From positions 3,038,001 to 3,102,000 of the forward strand of contig OX337236.1 in the NCBI GenBank assembly GCA_946965045.2: a stretch of 64,000 bases of DNA. Reading direction: 5' to 3'. This DNA is from Epithemia pelagica (lineage: Eukaryota; Bacillariophyta; Bacillariophyceae; Surirellales; Surirellaceae). Of this stretch, positions 1 to 9,570 are shown piece by piece. Below the pieces are notes generated by a model. It did not search any database, was not told the origin of the DNA, and saw only the letters and a program-made list of their open reading frames with translations. The translations under genes were made by a program, and so were the position numbers. Numbering within the stretch: the stretch's first letter is position 1; each line of letters begins with the position of its first letter.

Positions 1-826
1 CAATTGGATCTTTTCTTGTCGGATCCTGTTTACAACTACCTCTACCAATATCACATTGTACGTGATGACGACGGAAATATTACTGCTTCGCGTGTTGAGT
101 TTTACTTTAACAACATAGATGTCGAAGACGTCTCCGAGCAGATAGACACTCTTTTGGAACAACGGGATCTTACTGCCCGACAAACGGTCAATGTTGATTC
201 AGCGAGATTGAGCTTTTTCAACTACGAGGAATCCTACGATATTATTGAGTTCTTCCACCGAACGAGACAATAGCTGATTCTTACCAGTATCATCGGTGTT
301 ACAGCGGTGTCTGGTTTGGCGATTCTATTCATTCCACACTGGACTGCTGTATTTTTTTGTCTTGCCTGTGATATGTCTTCTCTACGTGGATCTTTTGGGG
401 GTGCTTCAATGGGCCAATGTTGATGTGAATGCCGTGACCTACGTCAGTGTCGTTATGGCGATTGGTTTGTACGTTGATTTTATCATGCACGTCCTTCCTC
501 GATACTACGAATGCGACGGAAACCGGAAAGACAAGACCGTCGAAATGCTCCGGACGATGGGATCATCTGTTCTTGCAGGTGGAATCTCTACATTTCTGGT
601 GATCTTACCGTTGGCGCTATCTACGAGCGCTGTGTTTTATACGGTCTTCATAGCCTTTGTCAGCTTGGTCACCCTAGGAACAGGTCATGGTTTGATTCTC
701 ATCCCCGCCTTGTTGGCGACGGTCGGTCCGGAGGATAGAAATAGCTTTACAAGAGAGCAACAACCCAAATGCTGTGATGGTGTTAGCCAGCTATCCGACA
801 CATCTTCGCCAAACAATGACATGTGA
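1..826 (+). pseudogene. 3' end of a Patched/sterol-sensing-domain (RND-like) membrane protein gene, broken
   Basis: The gene begins before the window. Frame 1 is open to a TAG at 271-273. The same frame then continues with family-like hydrophobic sequence (ILTSIIGVTAVSGLAILFIP) up to a run of seven T at 352-358, where the similarity moves to another frame and ends at TGA 824-826. The second part carries hallmarks of the last transmembrane bundle of Patched/NPC1-type proteins: AIGLYVDFIMH, a GG-STFL segment, and GHGLILIPALLATVGP before a hydrophilic tail. Such proteins move sterols or lipids using ion gradients. One nonsense codon plus one apparent single-base T insertion are needed to explain the sequence, so it reads as a decaying copy. 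An intron is unlikely because both frames encode family-like residues right up to the shift. A base-calling error could explain the T-run but not the TAG. Confidence 0.75.
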
Positions 827-2415
827 TAAAGCCATCGGAAAACAAGTGAACATCGGAACGTTCTATCTGAGCATGATTAAGATAGACTGATAGTTGCTCC
901 TGTCATCAATCTCGCAGGTGACAGTCTTGCGGATGTATTTGTTTCATTTGATGACGAGATAGCCGAGTATCAATAGACCCAACAAGCGGTTGATCTGTAG
1001 TAGACTAAGAGCCACAAAACCGCTGACCAGGTAGACAGACTGTATGATTCACAATATCTCACAATGTGTCCCTGATTATAATGTTTCTACATAAGTTCTA
1101 CCCTGCATCCTCTTGAAACATTGAAACCTTTTGAAAGGTCTATTGAGGTATACAAGAAGTTGTGCCTTCTCGGACTTGGACTTTCGTCGCGGCGCTCAAC
1201 AATATAGGAGATCGGAGGACTACTGCGACTTGGCACTGGTCCATGTCGTCTGTATTCGGTTCTCACACAATGTTCGTCATGTATGGCCTTCTTGTTGCGA
1301 TTGGTGTTGTTGTTGTTGGTTTGGTGCTCTCGTCATGTCGTTGTTTCACCAGTGGTAGAAGCCTTTGTCACTATTGGGAACCCGGCCTGAAATCCTATGC
1401 CATTGGACGAATGGATAAACCCACACACTTGTTTTTGGGATCGCTCCAGTATCCAGCCGGGGAAGTCTCGGACATTCCGAAACATGACGATCCGAATCAG
1501 TAAAAGGAAGAATAAGGATCTACAGCCCGTGTAGAGATTTTTTATTTCCAGTGTTGTTATGTGACATGTGACACCTACCTACATACGAGTACCAGTGAAG
1601 GAGGAAGAAGGATGGTGTTTTTACATCATGTGGAAGAGACTCCCTACAAGTGGTACGAATCAGCAGAATAGACAATATGCATAGTAATAGACGTGGTGGA
1701 GTGAATAAAGTGTGGTGGTGGTACCCCAGACGGCACTGGTTGGATTGTGTGTGTTCCCAAGAATTGTTGTCGTCGTTGTCATGGTCGTCATTGGATTTTT
1801 TTTATGCCATTTGGAACAGAGTCGTGCACTAGAGCTTTTTTCACACTTGTTTTTGGGACGCCTGGCCCATCCGCCGGGAGAGAAAACGGATATTCCCAAA
1901 TAATACTAGGTAGTCCATGGCATTCCAGGGCCGCCGGTTGTCTGTGGAGGCGGCACATGGTATGGCGGGGCAGCCGTGTGGCGAAATTCCATTGGGCCTC
2001 GAGTCGACGCGACCATGCCGATAGTGGTTGCATACTTAGTTGGGAACCAAATTTTAAATCCTATGCCATTGGACGAATGAATCGCAAATCACACTTGTTT
2101 TGGGGACGCCTGGTCCATCCACCAGATTTAACAACCCCTACTTCTCTCCAATACCACTCCCACCTATAGGTAGGTGTGAGAGGTTCCATTTCATTGTGTT
2201 GGATGTTTTCCCACTCGAATACTTGCTTTGTCGCAGTTTGCTAAACTACTCCTAGGTACTCCTACGTAATCTAGAGGAGTCAGACTACCATCTGTAGGTA
2301 GTTCCACTCACAGTTTTTGTCCTGATTCCCGGCCGATTGTGAAAGGACCAAGCAGCGACCTCTTTGGTCGCAGAATTGATTCGGATCCGTTGGGCCCAAT
2401 CATGCGTTCCACGTC
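827..2415. other. Gene-poor stretch between the Patched relic and the copia element
   Basis: No convincing gene is seen. Short open frames here are low-complexity or lack a good start. The stretch holds the diverged repeats listed separately. The T/G-rich parts (about 1300-1330 and 1740-1810) translate to Val-rich hydrophobic stretches in one frame. Confidence 0.5.
1150..2170 (+). repeat. Three diverged tandem copies of a small coding-like unit
   Basis: Three stretches, about 1230-1500, 1730-1903 and 2041-2130, share sequence. Copies 1 and 3 both read SYAIGRM followed by HLF-G. Copies 1 and 2 share a Val-rich hydrophobic run, then HLFLG-L, a PxGE motif and DIPK. The best-preserved unit is a frame at 1162-1503 (113 codons) with one hydrophobic segment. 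The copies have indels relative to one another, and the third ends early. They look like relics of a duplicated exon or small membrane-protein gene. The function is unknown, and a link to the Patched relic upstream is possible but unproven. Confidence 0.4.
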
Positions 2416-2419
2416 CAAC

Positions 2420-2531
2420 CAAAGATCGGTCATGTTAAAGACTCGTAATCATAAAGAGTGACTTTTAGGATCCTCTAGCCTAGAGGTCTATGTCTCGCTA
2501 AATCCTCGCTCACAAACGCGACCATTTCTCG
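2420..2531 (-). repeat. 3' LTR of the copia element
   Basis: This 112-bp repeat matches 8604-8715 with one difference (TTT versus TAT near 2464). It contains a near-palindrome, CCTCTAGCCTAGAGG. The termini are not the usual TG...CA, so the exact ends are uncertain by a few bases. Left of it lies CAAC, which also follows the other LTR. Confidence 0.7.
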
Positions 2532-2685
2532 GTCCCCTCGCGAATCCATAGTCCGCTTACTCTAGGGTATTCGTGCTTCATCTCTTATTCTCGTTCAGCT
2601 AGCTCCAAAACCTGCTTATAGCTCGTCTTCAATCGAGTGCAGGACGTACCCGATCCCAGAGAATCCATTCTGGTGGGAAACGCAC

Positions 2686-5600
2686 TTAATAAAGGATCAT
2701 TGATGCAAGTCTCGTTCGTTCTGTACCTGTCTGAATCTTAGTCAAAAGGTCAGCAAGGTTAGTCTTAGACGGCTCAAAGGCGATACGGCAACTTCCATTC
2801 GCAACATTCTCTCTGACAAAGTGGTAAGCAATAGCATTCGACTTCTTACGCAACACCGATTCGGGTTTTGAACTGTTGAGGACCACTGACATGTTATCAA
2901 CACGAATGTGTGCATGTCCCTCAAGTCGTACTCCCATCATCCGCAACTTATACCGTAGGCCCTTTATCATCTCGATGCCCACCTTCAATGCCATGAATTC
3001 CAAACCAAACGTCGAAGTCTCAACACTGGTTTGCTTCTTGCTATACCAGTTTACTGGAGCCCGATTCAAAAAGATGAGAACTCCTGTCCTTGAACGACGA
3101 GTTGCAAGGTCACCAGCATGATCGGCGTCAACAAACGCGGTCATTTGCACAGAACGGCCAAGAGGTTCTGGAGCATCCGGTGGTAAATCTTCCTTGGCAT
3201 CCGGATAGTGTGCACTCCCATCGGCAGTCGGCTCCTCGCCATGAATGATGTAAGAGGGGTCAAGTACTAAGCGAGAATGGTCATGCGTATTGATGTATGC
3301 AAAAATGTGAAGCATCGCATGGACATGGCCTTCCCTTGGCCCTGCAAGAAAGGCTGCCAACATTGACACTTCCGCTGTGATGTCTATCCGTCCAAGCTCG
3401 ACTAGCCATCGAAGCACACCCATTTGCTGCTGGAAGAAATTCATCCAGTCACCATCACAATACGGACTAGTATCCAGTTCTGGCCTATACCCTGAAGGTA
3501 AGACTCCAGCTGTTCTCGTCTTGAATTTCATGCCGTGCTTTTCCATCCACGTGCTTACATTGCGTATGGCTTCGCTTGCATATCTTTTTGAACTCAAGGC
3601 CCAACACCTCTTTGCACTATCACCATCGATGTCGAACGTTTCAACTTGGTTTCCAAGATATAGTTTGGGAGGGCCGATCGAATTTGGTTTCAATAAATAA
3701 TGTTGATCTAACATTGTCAAGATGTCTCGTCCCCTGTGTGAGAGCACAAGGACGTCATCGATATAAATGAAAACATACTCGTAGTATTGTGTTCCATCTG
3801 GTTTTGTTGCATGGCGTAGGTAGACGTCTGGGTCTGCTCTACACGGAGACAACCCCAAGGATTCTTGTAGGGTGATAGAGAGATGCTCACGCCGTGCAAA
3901 GGCGCTTGTCTTTAATCCGTAGAGTGCCTTGGTGATGATTGCGAATCGCCATTCAAATTCTTTGCCAAATTCCAGACCACAGCGGGTGCAAATCTTTTCA
4001 TGACAAGGCGCGTTCAGGTACGCTCCTGCAATATCGGCTGCAATGATGTCTATGTCATTGAGGGCAGCCAGAAGGAAGCCGATCCTCACACTCTCTCGAC
4101 TGACGACACTCGCGTAGGTCGGGGTTTCTGGTTCCCCTGTTTTGTGTCCGCCAGCAACATACCGAGCCTTCCGAGTGAAATCCATCTTCACATCGAAAAC
4201 GATGTGGCAAGGTATAATCTGGTGGCCAACCGGCTGTGGTGAGCCTTCATCCAAAATCTTCATGGCCGGAAAAATCTTCGACATTTCAAGTTGAAGGGCC
4301 TTAGCCCAGAAGTCGGTGCCAGTTTCCTTATCGATTTCAAGTGCACGTTCGACAGTCTTTGGTAACTCGATACCATATTTCTGAAACTTCCGCATGTACC
4401 GTGTCGAAGTCGCTGCCTTGATCAATCGGTCACGTCTCTTTAAGGTGAAATGAACCCACCAATCAAATGCCGGTTCTTTATCTATCTGGTTGGCTATCGC
4501 ATATTCTGCGACCTCTAAAGGATTTGACTCCTTGAGATCTTTTAGATGCTCCCAGCTGGAAGAGCCATCTTTCCACTGAACGCACAATGACCATCCACGT
4601 GTCGTCCTTTTCTTGTGTTCTCGCCCATTGAGCATGATCGTCCCGTTGGATGAGGTGATGGCACTCCCATCTTTCTTGTGATCTATGATCTGATCGATAA
4701 TGCGGTACCGATTTCCTTCATCATCGAGTTGCTCATAAATATTCTCCGCGATCAAATTCGCAGCATATGATTCCACATGCCCGTCCTGGAATTCTACTTC
4801 ATACATGGAAGTGTCCAGTATCGGGTTGGTTGATGCTCTCCCAATGAGCTTCCCATCCGCATCTCTCTTTCTTCTCACGACTTGTCCAGGGCGTAATGAA
4901 TCGCCTAAAGGCAGCATGACTTTGGCTGAAATCAGCTTATCGTATGAGTCGGTAGTGTACTCATCCATCTCAGGTTTTGTCACGTCCTCTTGTTCGTCAT
5001 CTTCATAGGGTTGATAATGTGGGGTTTCTGTTGCATATTCGTCGTCAACGTCGTCCCCTGGAGCGAGACCCTCCATCCTCTGGCCTAGGACTTGTCTGAG
5101 ATTGTTGTCGAATTGTTCCTTTTGTGCTTGGAAACTGGGATCATGAGACTTCTCAACTGACAAGGGCCACACTGATGTTCTGTGGATGACTTTGCCTTTG
5201 TCCGTCAATATTTTGGAACTCATGGCTTGTCCTACGCTGATACTTGGACCGAGCCAGCGCCCCAATTTTCTTCCTTCAAAGCCTGGGTTCGAATACCAGA
5301 CCGGGTCATACCACTGATGCTCTATCAAGTGGGAGATATCAGGGGTGTCCCCTGTTAGAGTCTTCATTGGAGGCCCGTCCAGATGTGGACTAGAAGATAA
5401 GACGGTATGTGAACGTCGTCTTGCCACCAATTCCAAACAATGGTCCCACAGGACTGCCGGAGAATTCGCTCGCCTCATCTCTCTTCGGTACATTCTTTTA
5501 AGTTCCCGGATGTTAGCCTCAGCTAAATTTTGGTTGGGCGTCCACGCCTCTATCGGATGGATTTTGCACCCGTATTTGTATGCCGTCTTCCGAAAATTGC

Positions 5601-6636
5601 CTGTTGTGAGTTCTGGCGCATTGTCTGGGATCACGCTGTTAAAGATGCCAAATTCATCGAAGACACGCTCCAATGTCGTATACGCCTCTTTCTTCTTCTG
5701 CATAGCGTAAAATTGGACCCAGCCAAAATCCGTGGCATATACTTGGCCACAAGTATTCTGTCCCAAAGACTTGACATCCGAGAAGAGAGTGTCAGTGTAG
5801 ACATCTGCTCTTAGTCTGCGGTGCTTGAGTTGGTAAGCGGTGTGTTTGAGCCGCTTGCTCCCGATAGATTCCGAGAAATCTCGAACTCCCAACTGAGTAG
5901 TTTGTTGGTACGTTTTCTCGGCCATGGGAATCCCAATTCCCCATCGTTTTGAAAGCGTGATGGGATCAACAGTCCCCTTTCGCCCATGCCGCATGTCGGC
6001 AATGACTCTTGAGTTGACCCGGACTGTGGCTGCCATTCTCTTATGCAACTCTCTTGGTCCTTTATTTCTTATCTGGTCGGACTCAACATAGGTTCTGAGT
6101 TTCCTTTCATTGACGTCTTCCGTCAAGTCATTCGGATTCCACTCAGGATCAGAGTTGGTCATGTCGATCCGGTTTGAGGGATCAATTTCTTTGATCTCAT
6201 CCCAGCTTGGCTTACGAACCGTGAAGCCACTTATTACTCCTGTCAACTGAAAAGGGATCTTCATTTTCCCGTTTCCATCATTCAGTGGTGCGATTAGGGA
6301 ATGTGACGTTCCTGTCCTGTTTTCTTCCTTGATGTATTTCAAGGGAACGTCATTTATTTCTATCCCTGCCTCCCGCATTTGATTCGGGTTTAGAAGGCAC
6401 TTCTGCATCATTGGCAGATGCAAAGCTTGATGAAAGTAAAGCAAGTATGTTTCTCCTGATTCCGGGTCATCATATGCCACGACACCGGTCACAATTGGAG
6501 TCTCCTTGATACTTCCCAACGTATTTGTGAAACCACTAACTTTAGCATTGCCCGTTTCATGGAGTACAAGGCAAATGCTTCCGAGACAGCATGTATCTGC
6601 GTGGCTGTCAAGCTCGCATTGAGCTGTAGTGGCCAC
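2686..6636 (-). CDS. Copia pol polyprotein: protease, integrase, reverse transcriptase, RNase H
   Basis: This 1316-codon open frame starts here at a GTG, but the frame is really open from 6666, right after the gag TGA. Near residue 10 is the protease motif ELDSHADTCC (active-site Asp in a D-S-H-A-D-T context). The integrase core follows with Asp near residue 280 (YTDTLFSD), Asp in IPDNAPEL, and Glu in LAEANIREL. The reverse transcriptase has the FIYIDDVLVL box near residue 957. The RNase H shows AFVDADHAGD near 1165, then LEFMAL and VDNMSVV. No stop or frameshift lies inside, so the enzymes look intact. Expression needs read-through of the TGA before it, or a fused start. Short frames on the opposite strand within it are shadows. 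Confidence 0.9.
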   Translation of the reverse strand: MATTAQCELDSHADTCCLGSICLVLHETGNAKVSGFTNTLGSIKETPIVTGVVAYDDPESGETYLLYFHQALHLPMMQKCLLNPNQMREAGIEINDVPLKYIKEENRTGTSHSLIAPLNDGNGKMKIPFQLTGVISGFTVRKPSWDEIKEIDPSNRIDMTNSDPEWNPNDLTEDVNERKLRTYVESDQIRNKGPRELHKRMAATVRVNSRVIADMRHGRKGTVDPITLSKRWGIGIPMAEKTYQQTTQLGVRDFSESIGSKRLKHTAYQLKHRRLRADVYTDTLFSDVKSLGQNTCGQVYATDFGWVQFYAMQKKKEAYTTLERVFDEFGIFNSVIPDNAPELTTGNFRKTAYKYGCKIHPIEAWTPNQNLAEANIRELKRMYRREMRRANSPAVLWDHCLELVARRRSHTVLSSSPHLDGPPMKTLTGDTPDISHLIEHQWYDPVWYSNPGFEGRKLGRWLGPSISVGQAMSSKILTDKGKVIHRTSVWPLSVEKSHDPSFQAQKEQFDNNLRQVLGQRMEGLAPGDDVDDEYATETPHYQPYEDDEQEDVTKPEMDEYTTDSYDKLISAKVMLPLGDSLRPGQVVRRKRDADGKLIGRASTNPILDTSMYEVEFQDGHVESYAANLIAENIYEQLDDEGNRYRIIDQIIDHKKDGSAITSSNGTIMLNGREHKKRTTRGWSLCVQWKDGSSSWEHLKDLKESNPLEVAEYAIANQIDKEPAFDWWVHFTLKRRDRLIKAATSTRYMRKFQKYGIELPKTVERALEIDKETGTDFWAKALQLEMSKIFPAMKILDEGSPQPVGHQIIPCHIVFDVKMDFTRKARYVAGGHKTGEPETPTYASVVSRESVRIGFLLAALNDIDIIAADIAGAYLNAPCHEKICTRCGLEFGKEFEWRFAIITKALYGLKTSAFARREHLSITLQESLGLSPCRADPDVYLRHATKPDGTQYYEYVFIYIDDVLVLSHRGRDILTMLDQHYLLKPNSIGPPKLYLGNQVETFDIDGDSAKRCWALSSKRYASEAIRNVSTWMEKHGMKFKTRTAGVLPSGYRPELDTSPYCDGDWMNFFQQQMGVLRWLVELGRIDITAEVSMLAAFLAGPREGHVHAMLHIFAYINTHDHSRLVLDPSYIIHGEEPTADGSAHYPDAKEDLPPDAPEPLGRSVQMTAFVDADHAGDLATRRSRTGVLIFLNRAPVNWYSKKQTSVETSTFGLEFMALKVGIEMIKGLRYKLRMMGVRLEGHAHIRVDNMSVVLNSSKPESVLRKKSNAIAYHFVRENVANGSCRIAFEPSKTNLADLLTKIQTGTERTRLASMILY

Positions 6637-6666
6637 AATGTCGCTCGAGACTCCTTGGATGGAGTG

Positions 6667-7527
6667 TCAGATTCGTTCTTTGCCTCTATTTTTGCGTTGA
6701 CTCATGATGGCTCCAATTCCGGCATCTCTTGCTTCATTCTGGTCATCTTCACTAGATGAGTGACTTTCATCAGTCGTCGAGGTCGACGAACCATCGTTAT
6801 TCTTCTTCTTCTTGCTCCCTGACGAGACTGCTGATGCAGTACGCTTCTTTGTGCTGCTATTCTTGGCATCACGAGTTTCCCGGACAAGCTGTTGCTGTTC
6901 CTTGGACAGTTTAATCCATTCTTTATAAGGGAAGTACCGATTCGGGTTGAAGGATTTGTTACCATTCTTTCCATTCCCATTCCCGTTGTTCTTATTTCCT
7001 TTATTGTTCACGTGCACGGCTGAGATACGTGCTTTCCTGGTAGTGGCGCTATAGGAGACCTTGTTGTCAAGGACCTCGGCCATATAATTTGATGCCAATT
7101 CAAAAGATGTACGTAGATTTGGCGTTGCCAGAATTTGATTCTTGGCACTCTCCAAACGAGGGTCGTGAATTCCTGTAAGAAGCACTCGAATCTTCCTTTC
7201 AGTACTGACCAATTCTCCAGTTGATTCTAAATCAGTGAAGGCTCGCTGGAGCTGTTCGGTGTACCTTTCGTAGGTAAAGTTACGTCTGGTTCCGTCGTAA
7301 TAACTTGTTTCAAGGGTCTGGTCCGCTTTAGCACGCAACCTTGTTTGGTATGCGTCACCCAAATAGTGGCTTTTCAATGCTAAATATGCAGCACGTCCAC
7401 TTCTTGCTCGACTGTAGGATTGCACCCATCCCCATCCAGGTCCTCCATGCGTAATATGGCGGACAACATCCCATACGGCTTCATTATCTGTGAGGGCTGT
7501 CGGCCCGGAATGGGGAGCACGACGGAT
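6667..7527 (-). CDS. Copia gag, C-terminal part
   Basis: This part is in frame with the upstream gag ORF and separated from it only by the TAA at 7528-7530. Its first residues after that stop continue gag-like sequence (VWDVVRHITHGGPGWGW, then GRAAYLALKSHYLGD). The C-terminal third is Asn/Lys/Ser-rich and has no CCHC zinc knuckle. A WIKLSKEQQQLVRETR segment, a feature I associate with diatom copia gags, precedes basic runs that could bind RNA. It ends at TGA 6667-6669 followed by C, a tetranucleotide known to be leaky. The protease frame continues directly. No ATG lies close after the TAA, so independent translation would need a downstream or non-ATG start. Confidence 0.75.
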   Translation of the reverse strand: MRRAPHSGPTALTDNEAVWDVVRHITHGGPGWGWVQSYSRARSGRAAYLALKSHYLGDAYQTRLRAKADQTLETSYYDGTRRNFTYERYTEQLQRAFTDLESTGELVSTERKIRVLLTGIHDPRLESAKNQILATPNLRTSFELASNYMAEVLDNKVSYSATTRKARISAVHVNNKGNKNNGNGNGKNGNKSFNPNRYFPYKEWIKLSKEQQQLVRETRDAKNSSTKKRTASAVSSGSKKKKNNDGSSTSTTDESHSSSEDDQNEARDAGIGAIMSQRKNRGKERI

Positions 7528-8151
7528 TTATTCATGGAGGTGAGAAGGCGTCGCATAACCTGGGTCAAGGTCGTCAGTTGGAATGGTTTGAATCATTCTG
7601 GTATAAGCAGCAAGAGGAATGCCTGTCACGCCTCTCTTCCGTTCCAAGTAGTCATCTAGATTTTCAAGGACACTTCGAATGTTCTCGACAGCTGTGAGGC
7701 GCTCAGGAAGTTCAATGTCGTTGTCATATTCCTCCTCACTTTCTTTGAATCGATAGAGGGCTTGGAGATTCTCCAGACTAGCAGAGTTGGCTGCTGGGTC
7801 AAAGGTACGTGAGATCTTGGTGAGATGCTGGATGTAATATTGCAGCATTTTGAGACGCTTCTCAATGACATGTCCAACGAGAACTCCAGGGTTTTGAATC
7901 GTCGTTGGGATGCCTGCAACTGGGTTAGCCGCATTGTAAGCAGGGTTTGGGATCGTACCCCCTGGCTTACGGGCATTGGTACAAATTTCGGCGATATCAT
8001 TTTCCGACAGGCGTTGGAAATTGCTGATGGAAGTTAGTCCTTGTCCATTCAAAGCATCCCGGACGCTCTGGTTGTTGATAAGGAGAGTGTTCTGCAAGTA
8101 ATCGTTGAGGATTTCAAGCGGAGTTGGAGGAGCTGGAGGTGCGGCGTCCAT
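7528..8151 (-). CDS. Copia gag, N-terminal part, ending at an in-frame TAA
   Basis: The frame is 207 codons and starts at a good ATG (8151), beginning with a Pro/Ala-rich segment. It contains predicted helical capsid-like sequence (ERLTAVENIRSVLENLDDYLERKRG). It stops at TAA after ATPSHLHE, while the same frame goes on without shift into the rest of gag. In intact relatives gag is continuous, so TAA most simply arose by a one-base nonsense change. I cannot exclude programmed read-through, although TAA-A is not a leaky context. Confidence 0.75.
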   Translation of the reverse strand: MDAAPPAPPTPLEILNDYLQNTLLINNQSVRDALNGQGLTSISNFQRLSENDIAEICTNARKPGGTIPNPAYNAANPVAGIPTTIQNPGVLVGHVIEKRLKMLQYYIQHLTKISRTFDPAANSASLENLQALYRFKESEEEYDNDIELPERLTAVENIRSVLENLDDYLERKRGVTGIPLAAYTRMIQTIPTDDLDPGYATPSHLHE

Positions 8152-8153
8152 GG

Positions 8154-8372
8154 TTAGCTTTCAATTTGCAATACTTGTTGGTATTCTTTCAGACTTTCAC
8201 GTATTCGGAAGAGTGAACGATCCTCATCTTTTGGGATTGTCATGTGAGCGATTGAAAGGTAGAAAGCATGCACAGCTGCATTATCGTCCCGCGTCACATA
8301 AGTGATATTTGTTATCGCTGGGTCGCATGGCAGGCTTCTCTTTTCAACGGCAAAGATTGGCGCGTCCGCCAT
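8154..8372 (-). CDS. Possible small leader ORF of the copia element
   Basis: A frame opening at ATG 8372 (72 codons, MADAPIFAVEKRSLPC...) ends at TAA two bases before the gag ATG (TAACCATG), in a different phase. It lies in the leader between the 5' LTR and gag. The composition is protein-like (charged C-terminus with RIRESLKEYQQVLQIES), but I recognise no family. The stop/start spacing would suit termination-reinitiation. It may equally be chance. Confidence 0.3.
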   Translation of the reverse strand: MADAPIFAVEKRSLPCDPAITNITYVTRDDNAAVHAFYLSIAHMTIPKDEDRSLFRIRESLKEYQQVLQIES

Positions 8373-8603
8373 TGCCCAGGAGTGTGCGCATCGCAGACCA
8401 CACTCCTTCACTAGTCCGGTCTGGCTCCGTTGCAAGTCAGATATTCTACGAGACTAGTGGAACAACCTCAAGGTTGACCATATGGGCGGATCATAGGGAC
8501 ATACTTAGTCCGATCCAGATATTTTTACTACCTTCCCAGGCCATTGTGCAAGCTTAGCTTTCTCATCCTTTCGTCATGGCTCAGAGTCTTGGGTCTGATA
8601 AAC

Positions 8604-8715
8604 CAAAGATCGGTCATGTTAAAGACTCGTAATCATAAAGAGTGACTATTAGGATCCTCTAGCCTAGAGGTCTATGTCTCGCTAAATCCTCGCTCACAAA
8701 CGCGACCATTTCTCG
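8604..8715 (-). repeat. 5' LTR of the copia element
   Basis: Partner of 2420-2531 with one mismatch. It is followed on the plus strand by CAAC (8716-8719), the candidate target duplication. On the minus strand it drives the element. No clear TATA box was identified in its 112 bp. Confidence 0.7.
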
Positions 8716-9146
8716 CAACTTTTGTTGGTACACTGAAAAGGATGCGTTGGAGCCCCCAATAATAGACGCGCCGGGTGGTGATTCGATTCAAACACTCGCA
8801 ATCGCAACCGCAACGTTGGACGACAAGAGACAAAACGACGAGTGTGTAGCACAGTTGTGAGAAAAGAACATACCATGCCACGGGTGCAGTTATGGTGTCT
8901 CTTCTCCATCTCGCTCGCTGCTCTGTCCAAGTCACACGCCCGCTTGTCAAGTCCCCCCAACACAAAAAAGAACAACAACAAGACATTCGATGAAACTTGC
9001 CGGAAGAAGGGAACGAGAACCACAACTCTCTCTCGCAAACGACACGCACACATTTTTGGGTGTCTGCGTGTGGACTCCAAACGGTTTTATTTGGTTGTGG
9101 AGAGGTTCGAGTGTGGAACCAAAAGCGTCGGTAGGATTGATACACC
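8716..9146. other. Flank right of the copia element, no clear gene
   Basis: Overlapping open frames occur on both strands, but none has recognisable domains or convincing starts. The stretch may hold the promoter and 5' UTR of the possible gene that starts at 9147. Confidence 0.35.
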
Positions 9147-9470
9147 ATGAGCTCAATGACTCAAGCTCCACAAGAACAAGAAACAACAAAGGAAGGAATC
9201 CTCATTGATTTGGAACAACAAGAACGCATGGAGGAGGACCAGCCGATCCACATGGTTCCTGCACAACTAGAACAACCAGAAGGGATCCTGATTGAGTTAC
9301 ACCAAGAAACCATTCTGGAGAAGGAGAGAAAGGAGATCCGCAATGACCCAAACGGGGACGGCGACCAGAAGAAGAAGAAACGCCATTGGAAGTTGAAAGA
9401 CCGATGCGAGTACGGTGAGCACCACCACGACCAGTCAAACCACGACTCGGTCTCCTCCTCCTGGAAGTAG
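9147..9470 (+). CDS. Hypothetical Gln/Glu-rich protein, possibly a first exon
   Basis: The start context ACACC-ATG is favourable. The frame encodes 107 residues rich in Gln, Glu and Lys, with a duplicated motif EGILIDLEQQE / EGILIELHQE about 30 residues apart and a basic cluster KKKKRHWKLK. A canonical-looking 5' splice site (GTGAGC) lies near 9413. Downstream another frame stays protein-like (Thr/Ser/His-rich) to about 9560, so the true gene may be spliced or frameshifted. No family is recognised. The duplicated motif is the only positive sign beyond length and start context. Confidence 0.3.
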   Translation: MSSMTQAPQEQETTKEGILIDLEQQERMEEDQPIHMVPAQLEQPEGILIELHQETILEKERKEIRNDPNGDGDQKKKKRHWKLKDRCEYGEHHHDQSNHDSVSSSWK

Positions 9471-9570
9471 TACTACTAGCATCATCAGTGCCTCCTCGCT
9501 GTCACACCACCATGCCGCAGCCGCAGTCGGCGACTACCATTGGTCCTCGGGAGGGATGTAGGATCCCTGC

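Larger units (their letters stand above)
2420..8715 (-). mobile_element. Ty1/copia LTR retrotransposon (diatom CoDi-like), nearly complete
   Basis: Two 112-bp direct repeats differing at one base (2420-2531 and 8604-8715) bracket gag and pol reading right to left. The four bases CAAC occur just outside both ends (2416-2419 and 8716-8719), a candidate target duplication. Domain order is gag, protease, integrase, reverse transcriptase, RNase H, which is diagnostic of Ty1/copia. From the gag ATG at 8151 to the pol stop at 2686 there is one frame of 1822 codons interrupted only by TAA (7528-7530) and TGA (6667-6669). Next to the 5' LTR, in element sense, the sequence TGGTTATCAGA resembles an initiator-Met primer site with one extra T. 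A purine-rich tract (GCGAGGGGAC) precedes the 3' LTR. Near-identical LTRs imply a young insertion. Confidence 0.88.

Noticed and set aside
271-273. TAG read as a sense codon (alternative genetic code)
   Set aside because: TAG, TAA and TGA end other clear genes in the window at expected places, and a second lesion lies nearby.
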